DNA of 64,000 nucleotides from an uncultured Desulfovibrio sp. (lineage in GTDB: Bacteria; Desulfobacterota; Desulfovibrionia; Desulfovibrionales; Desulfovibrionaceae), in NCBI GenBank assembly GCA_913063155.1, contig CAJXYU010000006.1:124001-188000 (forward strand), read 5' to 3'. This document shows, one piece after another, positions 17,329 to 26,296 of this stretch. The notes beneath the pieces are model-generated. The model saw only the letters and a program-made list of their open reading frames with translations. It searched no databases and was not told the DNA's origin. Each line of letters starts with the position of its first letter. Position 1 is the stretch's first letter. A program made the translations under genes and the position numbers.

Positions 17329-17396
17329 ATGCGACTTTTCACCGGGATATCAGCGCATTGTTCACAATTTCACAATCAAAAAACTTTCTTGAAGAA

Positions 17397-17449
17397 CAAA
17401 ATGAAACAAAACGTTTCATTTTGCAGCTTCCACCTTAAAACATTTTGAA
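17397..17449. promoter_or_regulatory. Candidate upstream activator sites for the sigma54 regulator
   Basis: A perfect 11-bp inverted repeat, CAAAATGAAAC (17397-17407) and GTTTCATTTTG (17413-17423), surrounds a 5-base spacer. A second element, AACATTTTGAA, lies at 17439-17449. That 11-mer recurs exactly at 19275-19285 upstream of the activator gene. The sites are about 70-135 bases upstream of the sigma54 promoter at 17313-17328, the usual distance for enhancer-binding proteins. Confidence 0.65.
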
Positions 17450-17463
17450 ACAAAAAGAGACAA

Positions 17464-17814
17464 TCAATCCTGACAGCGATAAAGGACCGCTCCGGATTGC
17501 AACTCGTTGGCCAGAAAGGCCATGACCGCGCGGGAAGCCGCGCCCACCACGTCGTCGATGACCTCCACCTCCTTCCAGGTCAGGAAGTCGTAGAATTCGT
17601 CCTCGATCCCGCCGCAGATGACCGTGCCGACGTTTTCGGTGATGACCAGGCGGCAAAGATCTTCGGGAGAAGCATGGTCGAAAACCACCACCTTGTCCTC
17701 GCGGTCCACCAGTTCGCCCTTGACCCAGACCAGGGATATGATGAGCACGTCCGTGGTCAGGTCGAAGCGGGGCGCAACGTCGTTGTCCAAAAGGGGAATG
17801 AGTATCTTCTGCAT
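17464..17814 (-). CDS. NifX/NifB-C-terminal-like (dinitrogenase cofactor family) small protein
   Basis: This 116-residue protein has the Nitro_FeMo-Co (NifX/MTH1175) fold pattern. It starts with KILIPLLDNDVAPRFDLTTD, then VVFDHASPEDLCRLVITENVG, TVICGGIEDEF and a C-terminal amphipathic part. Nitrogenase-linked members carry metal clusters, but many family members are found without nitrogenase and have unknown roles. It lies nine bases downstream of the sigma54 activator and probably shares its transcript. No nif genes are in the window, so a nitrogenase role is not supported. Confidence 0.8.
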   Translation of the reverse strand: MQKILIPLLDNDVAPRFDLTTDVLIISLVWVKGELVDREDKVVVFDHASPEDLCRLVITENVGTVICGGIEDEFYDFLTWKEVEVIDDVVGAASRAVMAFLANELQSGAVLYRCQD

Positions 17815-17823
17815 GAGTCCGCC

Positions 17824-19236
17824 CTATTCTATCTTGTACAGCTTCATCTTGCGCCACAGGGTGCTGCGGCCCCAGCCCAAAAGGTTGGCGGCGGCCTGCT
17901 TGCGGCCCCGGCTCTTGACCAGGGCGTCCAGGATCATGCGCCGTTCCACATCCTCCCAGCTCTCCGTACCAGAGACCGGAACAGCCTTCCGGACCGGTTC
18001 CGGGTGCGCCGGAGCGGGGGGAGCCGGGTACGCTGCGGACTGGGGAGAAAGCGGTGCGCGCCCCAGATAGGCCGGGAGATGGCGCAGGTCTATGTGGGTG
18101 TCGTCACAGAAGTTGACCGCGTACTCGATGATATTGCGCAGTTCGCGCACATTGCCGGGGTAGTCGTAACTGCGCAGCAACACCAGGGCCTCGTCCGAGA
18201 AGCCGTCGATGCGTTTGTTGAAGCGGGTGCGGAATTCCTGGAGAAAGTGGTCCTGAAGCAGGAAGATGTCCTCGCCGCGCTCGCGCAGTGGCGGCAGGTG
18301 CAGGCGGATGACGTTCAACCGGTAAAGCAGGTCCTGACGGAACTTGCCCTCGGCCACCATCTCCTCCAGGTTGCGGTGGGTGGCCACGATGACGCGCACG
18401 TCAGCGTGGAATTCCTTGTTGCTGCCCAAGGGATGAATGATCTTGTCGTCCAGAAAGGACAACAGCTTGACCTGCAGGTTGAGGGGCAGGTCGCCGATTT
18501 CGGTAAGGAAGAGCGTGCCGCCGTGGGCCAGGCGGAAGCGGCCCGGCTTGTTCTGATCCGCGCCCGTGAACGCGCCCTTGGCATGACCGAAAAGCTCGGA
18601 TTCCAGCAGGGTATCGGGCAGCGCGCCGCAGTTGACCTTCACGAACGGAGCGTCCGCCCGGTCCGAGGCCCGGTGCATCTGCTCGGCCAGGGCGTCCTTG
18701 CCCGTGCCGGTCTCGCCGGTGATGAGCACCGAGGAGTCGGTCTGGGCCACGCTGGGCACCATGCGGAAGACTTTGGCCATCTGCGGGCTGCGGCCCACCA
18801 GGGTGCCGAAGCCGTACGGCCCGGCTTCGGGGTCGGCGTAGTCGTTGAGCGCCCCCGCGGCGGTCACGGTTTCCACCACGCCCACCTGTTCGCCCTTTTC
18901 GTCCGTGACCGGGGCCACGGTGAGCTTGATGGGCAGCCGCCTGCGTTCGCGGTTGATGATGTCCGCGTCCACCTGCTGGATCTGGAAATGAGGACTTTTG
19001 AGATAGACCGGGCAGCCCTTGGTGCAGAAGTCGCAGCGCAGGGTGTGCAGGCAGGACATGCCCATGACCTTGTTGCGGTCCACGCCGGTGAGGGACTCGT
19101 AAGCCCCGTTCACGTGCATGATGGCGCCGTGCTTGTTCAGGACGGCCACGCCGATGGGCAGTTCGTCCAGCAGGCCTGACAGGGTGCCGGGCTGGGAAAA
19201 GAAGTCGCGGAGGCGTTTGCGTACGGCTTCAGACAT
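17824..19236 (-). CDS. Sigma54-dependent transcriptional activator with Cys-containing PAS domain
   Basis: This 470-residue enhancer-binding protein has three domains. An N-terminal PAS domain (about 20-125) contains four cysteines, C62, C68, C71 and C75, in CLHTLRCDFCTKGC. The AAA+ domain (about 145-380) has Walker A GETGTGKD and the sigma54-contact loop GAFTGA at 221-226. The C-terminal Fis-type helix-turn-helix ends in GRKQAAANLLGWGRSTLWRK. The Walker B region reads LFLTEIGDL, with Thr where most family members have Asp. It likely activates the sigma54 promoter at 17313 and may regulate itself through 19265-19287. The Cys cluster could sense redox state or bind a metal or Fe-S centre; this is inference. 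Confidence 0.92.
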   Translation of the reverse strand: MSEAVRKRLRDFFSQPGTLSGLLDELPIGVAVLNKHGAIMHVNGAYESLTGVDRNKVMGMSCLHTLRCDFCTKGCPVYLKSPHFQIQQVDADIINRERRRLPIKLTVAPVTDEKGEQVGVVETVTAAGALNDYADPEAGPYGFGTLVGRSPQMAKVFRMVPSVAQTDSSVLITGETGTGKDALAEQMHRASDRADAPFVKVNCGALPDTLLESELFGHAKGAFTGADQNKPGRFRLAHGGTLFLTEIGDLPLNLQVKLLSFLDDKIIHPLGSNKEFHADVRVIVATHRNLEEMVAEGKFRQDLLYRLNVIRLHLPPLRERGEDIFLLQDHFLQEFRTRFNKRIDGFSDEALVLLRSYDYPGNVRELRNIIEYAVNFCDDTHIDLRHLPAYLGRAPLSPQSAAYPAPPAPAHPEPVRKAVPVSGTESWEDVERRMILDALVKSRGRKQAAANLLGWGRSTLWRKMKLYKIE

Positions 19237-19264
19237 GTAGAGGGTTTAGCACGCGCTCCCAATG

Positions 19265-19287
19265 GGTTCAATGGAACATTTTGAACC
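19265..19287. promoter_or_regulatory. Inverted repeat upstream of the sigma54 activator gene
   Basis: GGTTCAA (19265-19271) and TTGAACC (19281-19287) form a perfect 7-bp inverted repeat. It contains the 11-mer AACATTTTGAA that also occurs at 17439-17449. It is 29 bases upstream of the activator start and may be an autoregulatory site. Confidence 0.5.
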
Positions 19288-19409
19288 GTTTTCCTTTCAC
19301 ACGATGAAAATCAAACAGATGCCTCCCCCTTCCCTCCGCACAATTTGTGCACATGCTTGACAGGTTTTGCCTCTTGGGCAAATGGGGCGCTAATGGAGGT
19401 AAATTGAGT

Positions 19410-19808
19410 ATGACAACACACATTGAAACCCGTTTCTACAAACTGACCGCCCTGCTGCTCCTCTCGGTGATGACCGTCGTCGGATTCGTCCCCCGCGTGG
19501 AGGCAGGCTTCATTCCCAACACAACCCTCTCCGAAACCATGAACAGAGGGCAGGACCTGACCACCGTGCGCCAGGCCCTGGAAAACAAGATGATCACCAA
19601 GCGGCTGCAGGAACTCGGCTACTCGCAGGAGGAAATCCAGGACCGCATGGCCAAGCTCTCCGACGAGGATCTGCACAGGCTGGCCACCGGCATCGAGGAC
19701 GTGGACGTCGCCGGTGACGGCATCGGTTTCGTCATCGGCGTGCTGATCATCATCGCCCTGGTGGTGCTCATCCTCAACCTTGCGGACCGAAGGGTCACCA
19801 TCTCATGA
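19410..19808 (+). CDS. PA2779-family small membrane protein
   Basis: This 132-residue protein starts at 19410 with GGAGG ten bases upstream. It has an N-terminal hydrophobic signal segment (about residues 10-32) and a charged helical middle (VRQALENKMITKRLQELGYS, then SQEEIQDRMAKLSDEDLHRL). A C-terminal membrane helix is preceded by a Gly-rich GDGIGFVIG stretch. This arrangement and its position directly before a C39-like lipoprotein match the PA2779 family of unknown function. The stop overlaps the next gene's start (ATGA), so the two are translationally coupled. Confidence 0.82.
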   Translation: MTTHIETRFYKLTALLLLSVMTVVGFVPRVEAGFIPNTTLSETMNRGQDLTTVRQALENKMITKRLQELGYSQEEIQDRMAKLSDEDLHRLATGIEDVDVAGDGIGFVIGVLIIIALVVLILNLADRRVTIS

Positions 19809-20362
19809 CCGCGTTGTTCCGGACGGCCGCCCTGGCGGCCTGCCTGGCCTTGCTGATCGGCTGCACGGCGGCGAAAACACCTCTGCCGCAGCCGCCGCAG
19901 GGCATCGGTTCCAACATGGTCGCGAACGTGCCCTTCCATCCGCAGGAGGATTACCAATGCGGCCCGTCCGCACTGGCCACTGTCCTGAACCATGCCGGAG
20001 ACAAGGTCTCACCCGAGACCATCGCCAAGGCCATCTTCCGCGAAAACATCCGCGGAACGGTCAGCCTGGACATGGGAATCTACCCCCGCGACCGGGGATT
20101 CAACAGCCGCTTCGGCAAGGGTGACGCCACGTCTCTCGTGGCCGCCATCGACGCGGGACAACCCGCGGTGGTCATGGTCAACCAGGGCTTTTCCATGGCC
20201 CGGAAGCTCCACTACATGGTGGTCACCGGCTACATGCCGGATTTCGTGGTCGTCAATTCAGGCCGGGAACGCAACAAACGCATCCCCTGGACGGAGTTCC
20301 TGCCGCAATGGAAGGAAACCGGCTACTGGATGCTGACCATTCAACCGGGAGGCAAGTCATGA
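19805..20362 (+). CDS. PA2778-family C39-like cysteine peptidase lipoprotein
   Basis: This 185-residue protein has a lipobox (LLIGCTA; Cys20) and should be membrane-anchored on the periplasmic side. The peptidase C39-like domain contains DYQCGPSALATVL with the catalytic Cys, a later His in LHYMVVTGYMPD, and VVVNSG near the acidic/amide position. C39 peptidases cleave leader peptides after double glycine. This stand-alone, exported version has no attached ABC transporter. It overlaps PA2779 upstream and the TPR lipoprotein downstream by four bases each, a coupled three-gene cassette. A natural idea is that PA2779 is its substrate or partner, but nothing in the sequence proves it. Confidence 0.85.
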   Translation: MTALFRTAALAACLALLIGCTAAKTPLPQPPQGIGSNMVANVPFHPQEDYQCGPSALATVLNHAGDKVSPETIAKAIFRENIRGTVSLDMGIYPRDRGFNSRFGKGDATSLVAAIDAGQPAVVMVNQGFSMARKLHYMVVTGYMPDFVVVNSGRERNKRIPWTEFLPQWKETGYWMLTIQPGGKS

Positions 20363-20814
20363 AACGTCTCGCCCCGCTCCTGATGCTCCTGCTCCTGACG
20401 GCCGGATGCGCCATGCCGAAAATCACGGTGCACGAGGACCCTCTCACCCCGCAGGAGCATCTCGACCTCGGCGTCAGCTACGAGCACAAAGAGGAGTTCG
20501 AGCTCGCGGAACAGCAGTACCGGCAGGCCACGGACATTCCCGTCGCCTGGCTCTATCTGGCGAACCTCGCCTTTGTCCGCAAGGAGTGGAAGGAGGCGGA
20601 GTCCCTGTATGAAACCGCCATGGAAAAACTGCCCGACGATCCGCGCCCCCGCAACAACCTCGCCTGGCTCTACTACACGAGAAAGCAACACCTCGTCCGT
20701 GCGGAAGCCCTGGCCCGAAAAGCCGTGGCCCTGGCTCCCCAAAAGGAGAGAGCCGACTACGAGTGCACACTCGAATCGGTTCGGGCGGCCCGCCGGATCA
20801 CCGACATGAAATAA
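20359..20814 (+). CDS. TPR lipoprotein of the PA2779/PA2778 cassette
   Basis: This 151-residue protein starts at 20359 behind GGGAGG, overlapping the previous stop. It has a lipobox (LLLTAGCAM; Cys17) and about three tetratricopeptide repeats, for example HLDLGVSYEHKEEFELAEQQ and AWLYLANLAFVRKEWKEAES. It likely scaffolds the lipid-anchored peptidase encoded just upstream. A strong bidirectional terminator follows at 20826-20857. Confidence 0.85.
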   Translation: MKRLAPLLMLLLLTAGCAMPKITVHEDPLTPQEHLDLGVSYEHKEEFELAEQQYRQATDIPVAWLYLANLAFVRKEWKEAESLYETAMEKLPDDPRPRNNLAWLYYTRKQHLVRAEALARKAVALAPQKERADYECTLESVRAARRITDMK

Positions 20815-20825
20815 CACCTACGAAA

Positions 20826-20857
20826 AAAGGGCCGGTCAGCGAACTGACCGGCCCTTT
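20826..20857. terminator. Bidirectional terminator between the TPR lipoprotein gene and gap
   Basis: A perfect 14-bp stem (AAAGGGCCGGTCAG / CTGACCGGCCCTTT) has a CGAA tetraloop, with A/T tracts on both sides. It lies between convergent genes ending at 20814 and 20882. Confidence 0.92.
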
Positions 20858-20881
20858 GCAATGCAATGTTCGGGCGATCGG

Positions 20882-21901
<1,020 letters not shown>

Positions 21902-21912
21902 ATCTGCCTCCC

Positions 21913-22470
21913 CTAGTCTTCGAAGACGCGGTAGTTAAATTCATTGGCCAGTTCGCTGGCACGCTTGAGAGCCTTGAACATGCGGGCGTTTTCCAGTGCA
22001 ATGCCGGACAGGTTGGCAATGCAGGAGAGGAAATCCAGCTCTTCCTCGTCAAAGCTGCGGGGAGCACCGGAATAAACGCGGAGCACGCCGACGACCTTGT
22101 CCGCGGCCCTGAGGGGAACGACCACGAGGGAGACAAGACCTTCTTCGGAGGCTTCCTTGCCGTACTGGAAACGGTCATCGGAACGAACGTCTTCGATGGT
22201 GACGATCTGGCCCTTGAGCACATCCTGGTCCAGGCGGCTCTTTTCCACGGAAACCGGACCCTTCTGCTCGTAACGTTCGCTCAAGCCGTAGGAGGCGCCG
22301 GGCAGCAGTACTTCCTGCCGCGCGTCCAGCATGCGGATGAAGCACCCCTTGGCGTCCATTGCCTGTGTCACCTGTTCGGCGATGTGGGAAAGGACCTTGG
22401 ACGGCTCAAGGCTGGAGTTGATGGTCTTGGCGATTTCATAAATCGATTTGTAAAGTCTTTGAGGACTCAT
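21913..22470 (-). CDS. GAF-domain protein upstream of gap
   Basis: This 185-residue protein is essentially one GAF domain (residues about 25-165). Core stretches are [40 protein letters not shown] and [20 protein letters not shown]. No kinase, cyclase or DNA-binding domain is present, so it is a stand-alone ligand sensor. It precedes gap by 11 bases in the same direction, suggesting that sensing is linked to central carbon metabolism. The ligand is unknown; GAF domains bind cyclic nucleotides, small molecules or haem. Confidence 0.88.
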   Translation of the reverse strand: MSPQRLYKSIYEIAKTINSSLEPSKVLSHIAEQVTQAMDAKGCFIRMLDARQEVLLPGASYGLSERYEQKGPVSVEKSRLDQDVLKGQIVTIEDVRSDDRFQYGKEASEEGLVSLVVVPLRAADKVVGVLRVYSGAPRSFDEEELDFLSCIANLSGIALENARMFKALKRASELANEFNYRVFED

Positions 22471-22634
22471 TTCTGACCTGCCTTGTTCTTGGTTTCAATT
22501 CAGTAAGGACTTGAATTAAGCCTTATGCATCAGTCTCCGGCGTCTCTCCCGAAAACAATAATTCGAATTCAGGCTCTTCCTTAAACCGACTGGAGCCGCG
22601 AAGCAAGCCCCTCCGCCTTCCAGCAGTGAATAAA

Positions 22635-23426
22635 TTAAATGTCCGTCTCCAGTTCCGCCTGCATCCGATCCAGGAACTCCTGACGCGCCATTTTCTCATT
22701 CCACGGCGAATGACCACAGTTGTCCAGCAAAATGAAGCGAAAATCATGCAGCACGGAAGCAAGGGGCGTGCGCACGCCTTCGGCCGGATGCGAGTCGTGA
22801 TCGCCATGGATGGCCACCACCGGGCAGCGGATGTCCCGGCCCATCTCCAGCAGATATCCGCTGGCGCGCATGTCCTGGAGATCGGCCCAGGCTTTGACGT
22901 GTACCTCGAAGCTGCAATGACCCGCCTCGAGGCTGGTCTCTATGGGCCAATAGGTGTCGGCCTTGCTCATAAGTCTGCCGAAGCGGGCCATGACTTCATC
23001 CTTTTCCTCACAGGCCGGGTCGGCCAGGGAAAGCATGAGGTGTCTGGCCTCAATGCGTTCGGCCGGGGTCAGCCGCCCCAGGCGCAGAGGCATGATCTCC
23101 TCGGCGTAATGGTCTTCGAAGACGCCGCTGCCGACCATGATGAGCTTGCTCACCAGCTCGGGATAGCGGGCGGCGGTGATGTAACCGAGCATGGCACCCC
23201 AGGACCAGCCCACCAGCACGGCCGGAATTCGGGCATGGGCCTTGAGGACCTGGACCAGTTCCTCCACTTGGCCATCCACGCTGTGAGCCGTCTGCATGGG
23301 CTCCAGTGCGCCGCACCACTTCGCGACGTCCCGGGCCAGGGTGAATGCGGAACCGGGCGCACCCGGGCCGCCGTGCAGCACTGCGGCAATATATGGAGGT
23401 TCTCCATGTTTTCTCAATGTATTCAT
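22635..23426 (-). CDS. Alpha/beta-hydrolase family protein
   Basis: This 263-residue protein has the oxyanion-loop motif HGGPG (residues 18-22), as in proline iminopeptidases. The nucleophile elbow is GWSWGA with Ser75, followed by a late Asp in HGDHD and a catalytic His in DNCGHSPW. A triad is therefore present. The substrate cannot be deduced; peptidase, esterase or C-C hydrolase activity would all fit. The start at 23426 lacks a good ribosome site, and an in-frame TTG four codons later is an alternative. It appears monocistronic. Confidence 0.85.
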   Translation of the reverse strand: MNTLRKHGEPPYIAAVLHGGPGAPGSAFTLARDVAKWCGALEPMQTAHSVDGQVEELVQVLKAHARIPAVLVGWSWGAMLGYITAARYPELVSKLIMVGSGVFEDHYAEEIMPLRLGRLTPAERIEARHLMLSLADPACEEKDEVMARFGRLMSKADTYWPIETSLEAGHCSFEVHVKAWADLQDMRASGYLLEMGRDIRCPVVAIHGDHDSHPAEGVRTPLASVLHDFRFILLDNCGHSPWNEKMARQEFLDRMQAELETDI

Positions 23427-23467
23427 AGGGAGGGGATGTATCAGGGAACGGCGTGGGAATAAACAAA

Positions 23468-23489
23468 AAGCCGCCCACGAAAGCGGCTT
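23468..23489 (-). terminator. Terminator downstream of the exported hypothetical gene
   Basis: AAGCCGC and GCGGCTT pair over 7 bp around an 8-base loop, and the minus strand continues with TTTTTGTTT. It follows the stop at 23572 by about 80 bases. Confidence 0.6.
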
Positions 23490-23571
23490 GCGGCATGGCG
23501 AAAAGACAGGGAACCAATCAGGCCTTCGGCTGTTTCACCCCATGGAAGCGGCCGAGGCGGAAGAAAGAACT

Positions 23572-24189
23572 TCAGTTGAACAGCGCCTGGTCCCTTTCGG
23601 TTTTTCGGACCTGCTCGAAACTGTCCTGTATTTCCTTTATTGTCCGCCGCAATCGTCTCATCTGGCGTTGATCCAGATAGATGACGGTCTTGTCACATCC
23701 ATTGTTCTGATCAACCAGGGTAATGATCAGATAGGTCTGTCTTCCCGCGTTTGTCGAATAGAAACGGAATCCCATCTCGTTTTCGCGGCGGGCATACCCG
23801 CTCCGTCTGCACTGATCCGTACTGTCCAAGCCAAAGCAGTCGATTTCCTTTGAAGCATCCGCCTTGTTCAACTTGGCGACCCGGGTCCAGCGAAGCGCCT
23901 TTTCCACCGCCTCGGTCAAGGCGAACCGGATTTCCCCGGTGTTCTGTTCCAACACATTGGCCGTACCCAGTCCGGAGTCGGCTTCAAAAACGATGAAGTC
24001 TTTCCCCCTGTCGGCTCCGACTCGAATGCGGAACTCGGTATCGTACCACTTTTTCCGGAAGTCGTCATAGGACTTCCCATAGATCACCTTGCCGACGCGA
24101 TATATATTGAATGCATTCGCGTCTCGCACACCAAGGAGACAGCAAAAGCAAAAAGCGGTCGCTACAACTTTCAGAAACCCCTGCCGCAT
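23572..24189 (-). CDS. Exported protein of unknown function
   Basis: This 205-residue protein starts at 24189, with GGAGG six bases upstream. A signal peptide (VVATAFCFCCLLGVRDANA) is probably cleaved near residue 26. The mature part is soluble and mixed alpha/beta, with cysteines in KEIDCFGLDSTDQCRRSG that could form a disulfide, another Cys in NNGCDKTVIYL, and a basic C-terminal helix rich in Arg/Lys/Glu. I recognise no family. It sits alone between nhaA and the hydrolase gene. Confidence 0.7.
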   Translation of the reverse strand: MRQGFLKVVATAFCFCCLLGVRDANAFNIYRVGKVIYGKSYDDFRKKWYDTEFRIRVGADRGKDFIVFEADSGLGTANVLEQNTGEIRFALTEAVEKALRWTRVAKLNKADASKEIDCFGLDSTDQCRRSGYARRENEMGFRFYSTNAGRQTYLIITLVDQNNGCDKTVIYLDQRQMRRLRRTIKEIQDSFEQVRKTERDQALFN

Positions 24190-24261
24190 AAGTCCTCCAG
24201 CTATTTCCCAGATAAAACTCTCTACGCTCCATACTTCACTCACGTGTATACTACAAACAAA

Positions 24262-24285
24262 AAAGCCAATCTTTAGATTGGCTTT
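24262..24285 (-). terminator. Terminator of nhaA
   Basis: A perfect 11-bp stem (AAAGCCAATCT / AGATTGGCTTT) has a very small loop and is followed on the minus strand by TTTGTTTG. It lies about 30 bases beyond the nhaA stop at 24316. Confidence 0.85.
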
Positions 24286-24315
24286 ACATTTCACGTTTCC
24301 AGACCGGGCCTGAGG

Positions 24316-25656
24316 TCAGCCTCCCGGCTCGCTTTTCCCGCCGCTGCGAAGCACAAGATATCCCCCCACTCCGGCCACCAGCGAGGCGAACAGGATGCCG
24401 ATCTTGGCCAGCTCCACCAGACGGGTGCCTTCTTCATAGGCCAGGTTGCCGATGAAGATGGACATGGTGAAACCTACACCGGCCAGCCAACCGGCGCCGT
24501 AGAGCTGTTTGAGAGTGACGCCCGCCGGGCACCGGGCAAAGCCGAACCTGTGAAGGACCCAGCAGCTGCCGATGACCCCCAACTGCTTACCGAGCACCAA
24601 TCCGAAGAAAATGCCCAGGGACACGGGGTGAATCAACTCGGACACGATGTCGGCCTCCAGGGCCACCCCGGCATTGGCCAGTGCGAAAATGGGCATGACC
24701 GCAAAAGAAACCCAGGGGTGCAGACCGTGTTCGATGTTCTGCAACGGAGTGGTGCCCTTTTCATAGGTGTGTTCCATGGCCGCCAGGGCGCGCTGCTGCT
24801 CCTTGGAATTCAGGCCGGGCACGCACTGCTCGGGCGGATTGGCCCGCTCGTAATCGGCGATGTGGCGCTTCAGTTTCTCCACGAACGCACCGCAGTCTAT
24901 GCGGGTGGCCGCCGGAATGCTCATGGCCCCGAGCACCCCCGCAATGGTGGCGTGGATGCCAGACAGGAGGAAGGCCAGCCACATGACCATGCCCAGCGCC
25001 AGATAGGGAATGCTGTGGCGCACCCCGAGCCTGTTGAGCCCGAACATGCACGCGAGCACGAAGAGTCCGAGAACGAGGGCGCTGATGTTCAGGGACGAGG
25101 TGTAGAACACGGCGATGACCAGGATGGCGCCGATATCGTCCACGATGGCCACCGCGGTCAGAAACACCTTGAGGGAGATGGGCACCCGGTCGCCCAGCAG
25201 GGAGAGAATGCCCAGGGCGAAGGCGATGTCCGTGGCCATGGGGATACCCCAGCCGCCTATGGATTCCTTGCCCGCGTTGAAGAAGACGAAGATCAGAGCG
25301 GGAACGACCATGCCGCCTATGGCCGCGGCAATGGGCATGATGGTCTGGCTCGGGGAGGACAGGCCGCCCACCAGAACCTCGCGTTTGATTTCCAGCCCCA
25401 CCAGAAAGAAGAATATGGCCATGAGGCCGTCGTTGATCCACAGGATGGCCGCCTTGGAGAGCTGCCACGCTCCAATCCCGAATGTCAGCTTGGTCTGCCA
25501 CAGGGAATGGTAGGTATCGGCCCAGGGCGAGTTGGCCCAGACCATGGCCAGGACGGCCGCGATCATGAGCACGAGACCGCCGGCCGCCTCCATTTTGAAG
25601 AAATTTTCGAACGGCTTCATGATGCGTTCAATGGGAGGAATGTGATAATCATTCAT
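24316..25656 (-). CDS. nhaA: Na+/H+ antiporter NhaA
   Basis: This 446-residue membrane protein has about 12 hydrophobic segments. It has all NhaA landmarks: FFFLVGLEIKRE, ATDIAFALGIL (Asp143) and AIVDDIGAILVIA with the paired Asp173/Asp174 that bind and exchange ions. It exports Na+ for H+, helping pH and salt homeostasis, as expected in a brackish or marine bacterium. The central loop (about residues 255-310) is longer than in E. coli NhaA (388 residues). An AAGG precedes the ATG. A strong terminator follows at 24262-24285. Confidence 0.95.
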   Translation of the reverse strand: MNDYHIPPIERIMKPFENFFKMEAAGGLVLMIAAVLAMVWANSPWADTYHSLWQTKLTFGIGAWQLSKAAILWINDGLMAIFFFLVGLEIKREVLVGGLSSPSQTIMPIAAAIGGMVVPALIFVFFNAGKESIGGWGIPMATDIAFALGILSLLGDRVPISLKVFLTAVAIVDDIGAILVIAVFYTSSLNISALVLGLFVLACMFGLNRLGVRHSIPYLALGMVMWLAFLLSGIHATIAGVLGAMSIPAATRIDCGAFVEKLKRHIADYERANPPEQCVPGLNSKEQQRALAAMEHTYEKGTTPLQNIEHGLHPWVSFAVMPIFALANAGVALEADIVSELIHPVSLGIFFGLVLGKQLGVIGSCWVLHRFGFARCPAGVTLKQLYGAGWLAGVGFTMSIFIGNLAYEEGTRLVELAKIGILFASLVAGVGGYLVLRSGGKSEPGG

Positions 25657-25687
25657 ACGAAAAACCTTCCATTCTCCGCCTCGGCGG

Positions 25688-26161
25688 TTAGTTCACGGGC
25701 TCAAAGGCCTCGATGGTTTTCACGGAAAAGACCATGTAGGAAACGGCCTTGTTGGCGTCCACCACCACTTCCACCAGATCGCCGGAAGGCATGAGGATTT
25801 CGGCTTCAATGAGCGCGCCGTCAACATCCTCGGCCCGGAATACGGTCTTGCCGTCCTGAACGACCATGACCTGGAGTTCGGTGCCGGACAGGCGGTTCAC
25901 GCCCTTGAGCCAGGAATATCCGGTGATCCGTCCCTCCCGCTTCACGGCCACGGCCCTGACCACCACGGTGTGGGTCATGCCGTCCACGCCCACGTATTCG
26001 CCCTTGTAGGAAGAACGGTAGGCGTGGGCCGAGCCGTATTGCTGTCGGGCGACCTGCGGAATGATCTTGGTGCTGGGAATCGTGCTTTCAGCCATGGCCG
26101 CCACGGTCGAAAAGCTGACGAAACTCAAAACCAGCAGCAAAGTGCGCATATACCGTTTCAT
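25688..26161 (-). CDS. Small exported protein of unknown function
   Basis: This 157-residue protein starts at 26161, nine bases after AGGAG. A signal peptide (residues 1-25, ending in VAAMA) precedes a small beta-rich domain with repeated Val-rich strands (THTVVVRAVAVKREGRITGY and DLVEVVVDANKAVSYMVF). I do not recognise the family. It lies 31 bases upstream of nhaA in the same direction, so the two may be co-transcribed. Confidence 0.7.
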   Translation of the reverse strand: MKRYMRTLLLVLSFVSFSTVAAMAESTIPSTKIIPQVARQQYGSAHAYRSSYKGEYVGVDGMTHTVVVRAVAVKREGRITGYSWLKGVNRLSGTELQVMVVQDGKTVFRAEDVDGALIEAEILMPSGDLVEVVVDANKAVSYMVFSVKTIEAFEPVN

Positions 26162-26240
26162 GAGTCCGACTCCTGTTGTGGTTCGGGTGGATCGCTTTGC
26201 AGGGGACACTGGCCGCTATCCTAACGCGTTCTCCATAAGA

Positions 26241-26276
26241 ATCAAGACGGATATACCGAAATATACCCGTCTTGAT
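26241..26276 (-). terminator. Hairpin downstream of the MCP gene
   Basis: ATCAAGACGG (26241-26250) and CCGTCTTGAT (26267-26276) pair perfectly over 10 bp. The stem starts 20 bases after the MCP stop. The minus strand continues T-rich but without a long run, so it is a probable terminator; an operator for the next gene is an alternative. Confidence 0.55.
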
Positions 26277-26296
26277 GCATCTTTTCGGAGTGACGG

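Noticed and set aside
17464..17814. Evidence for nitrogen fixation
   Set aside because: Only a NifX-like protein is present; no nifH, nifD or nifK is in the window, and the family often occurs without nitrogenase.
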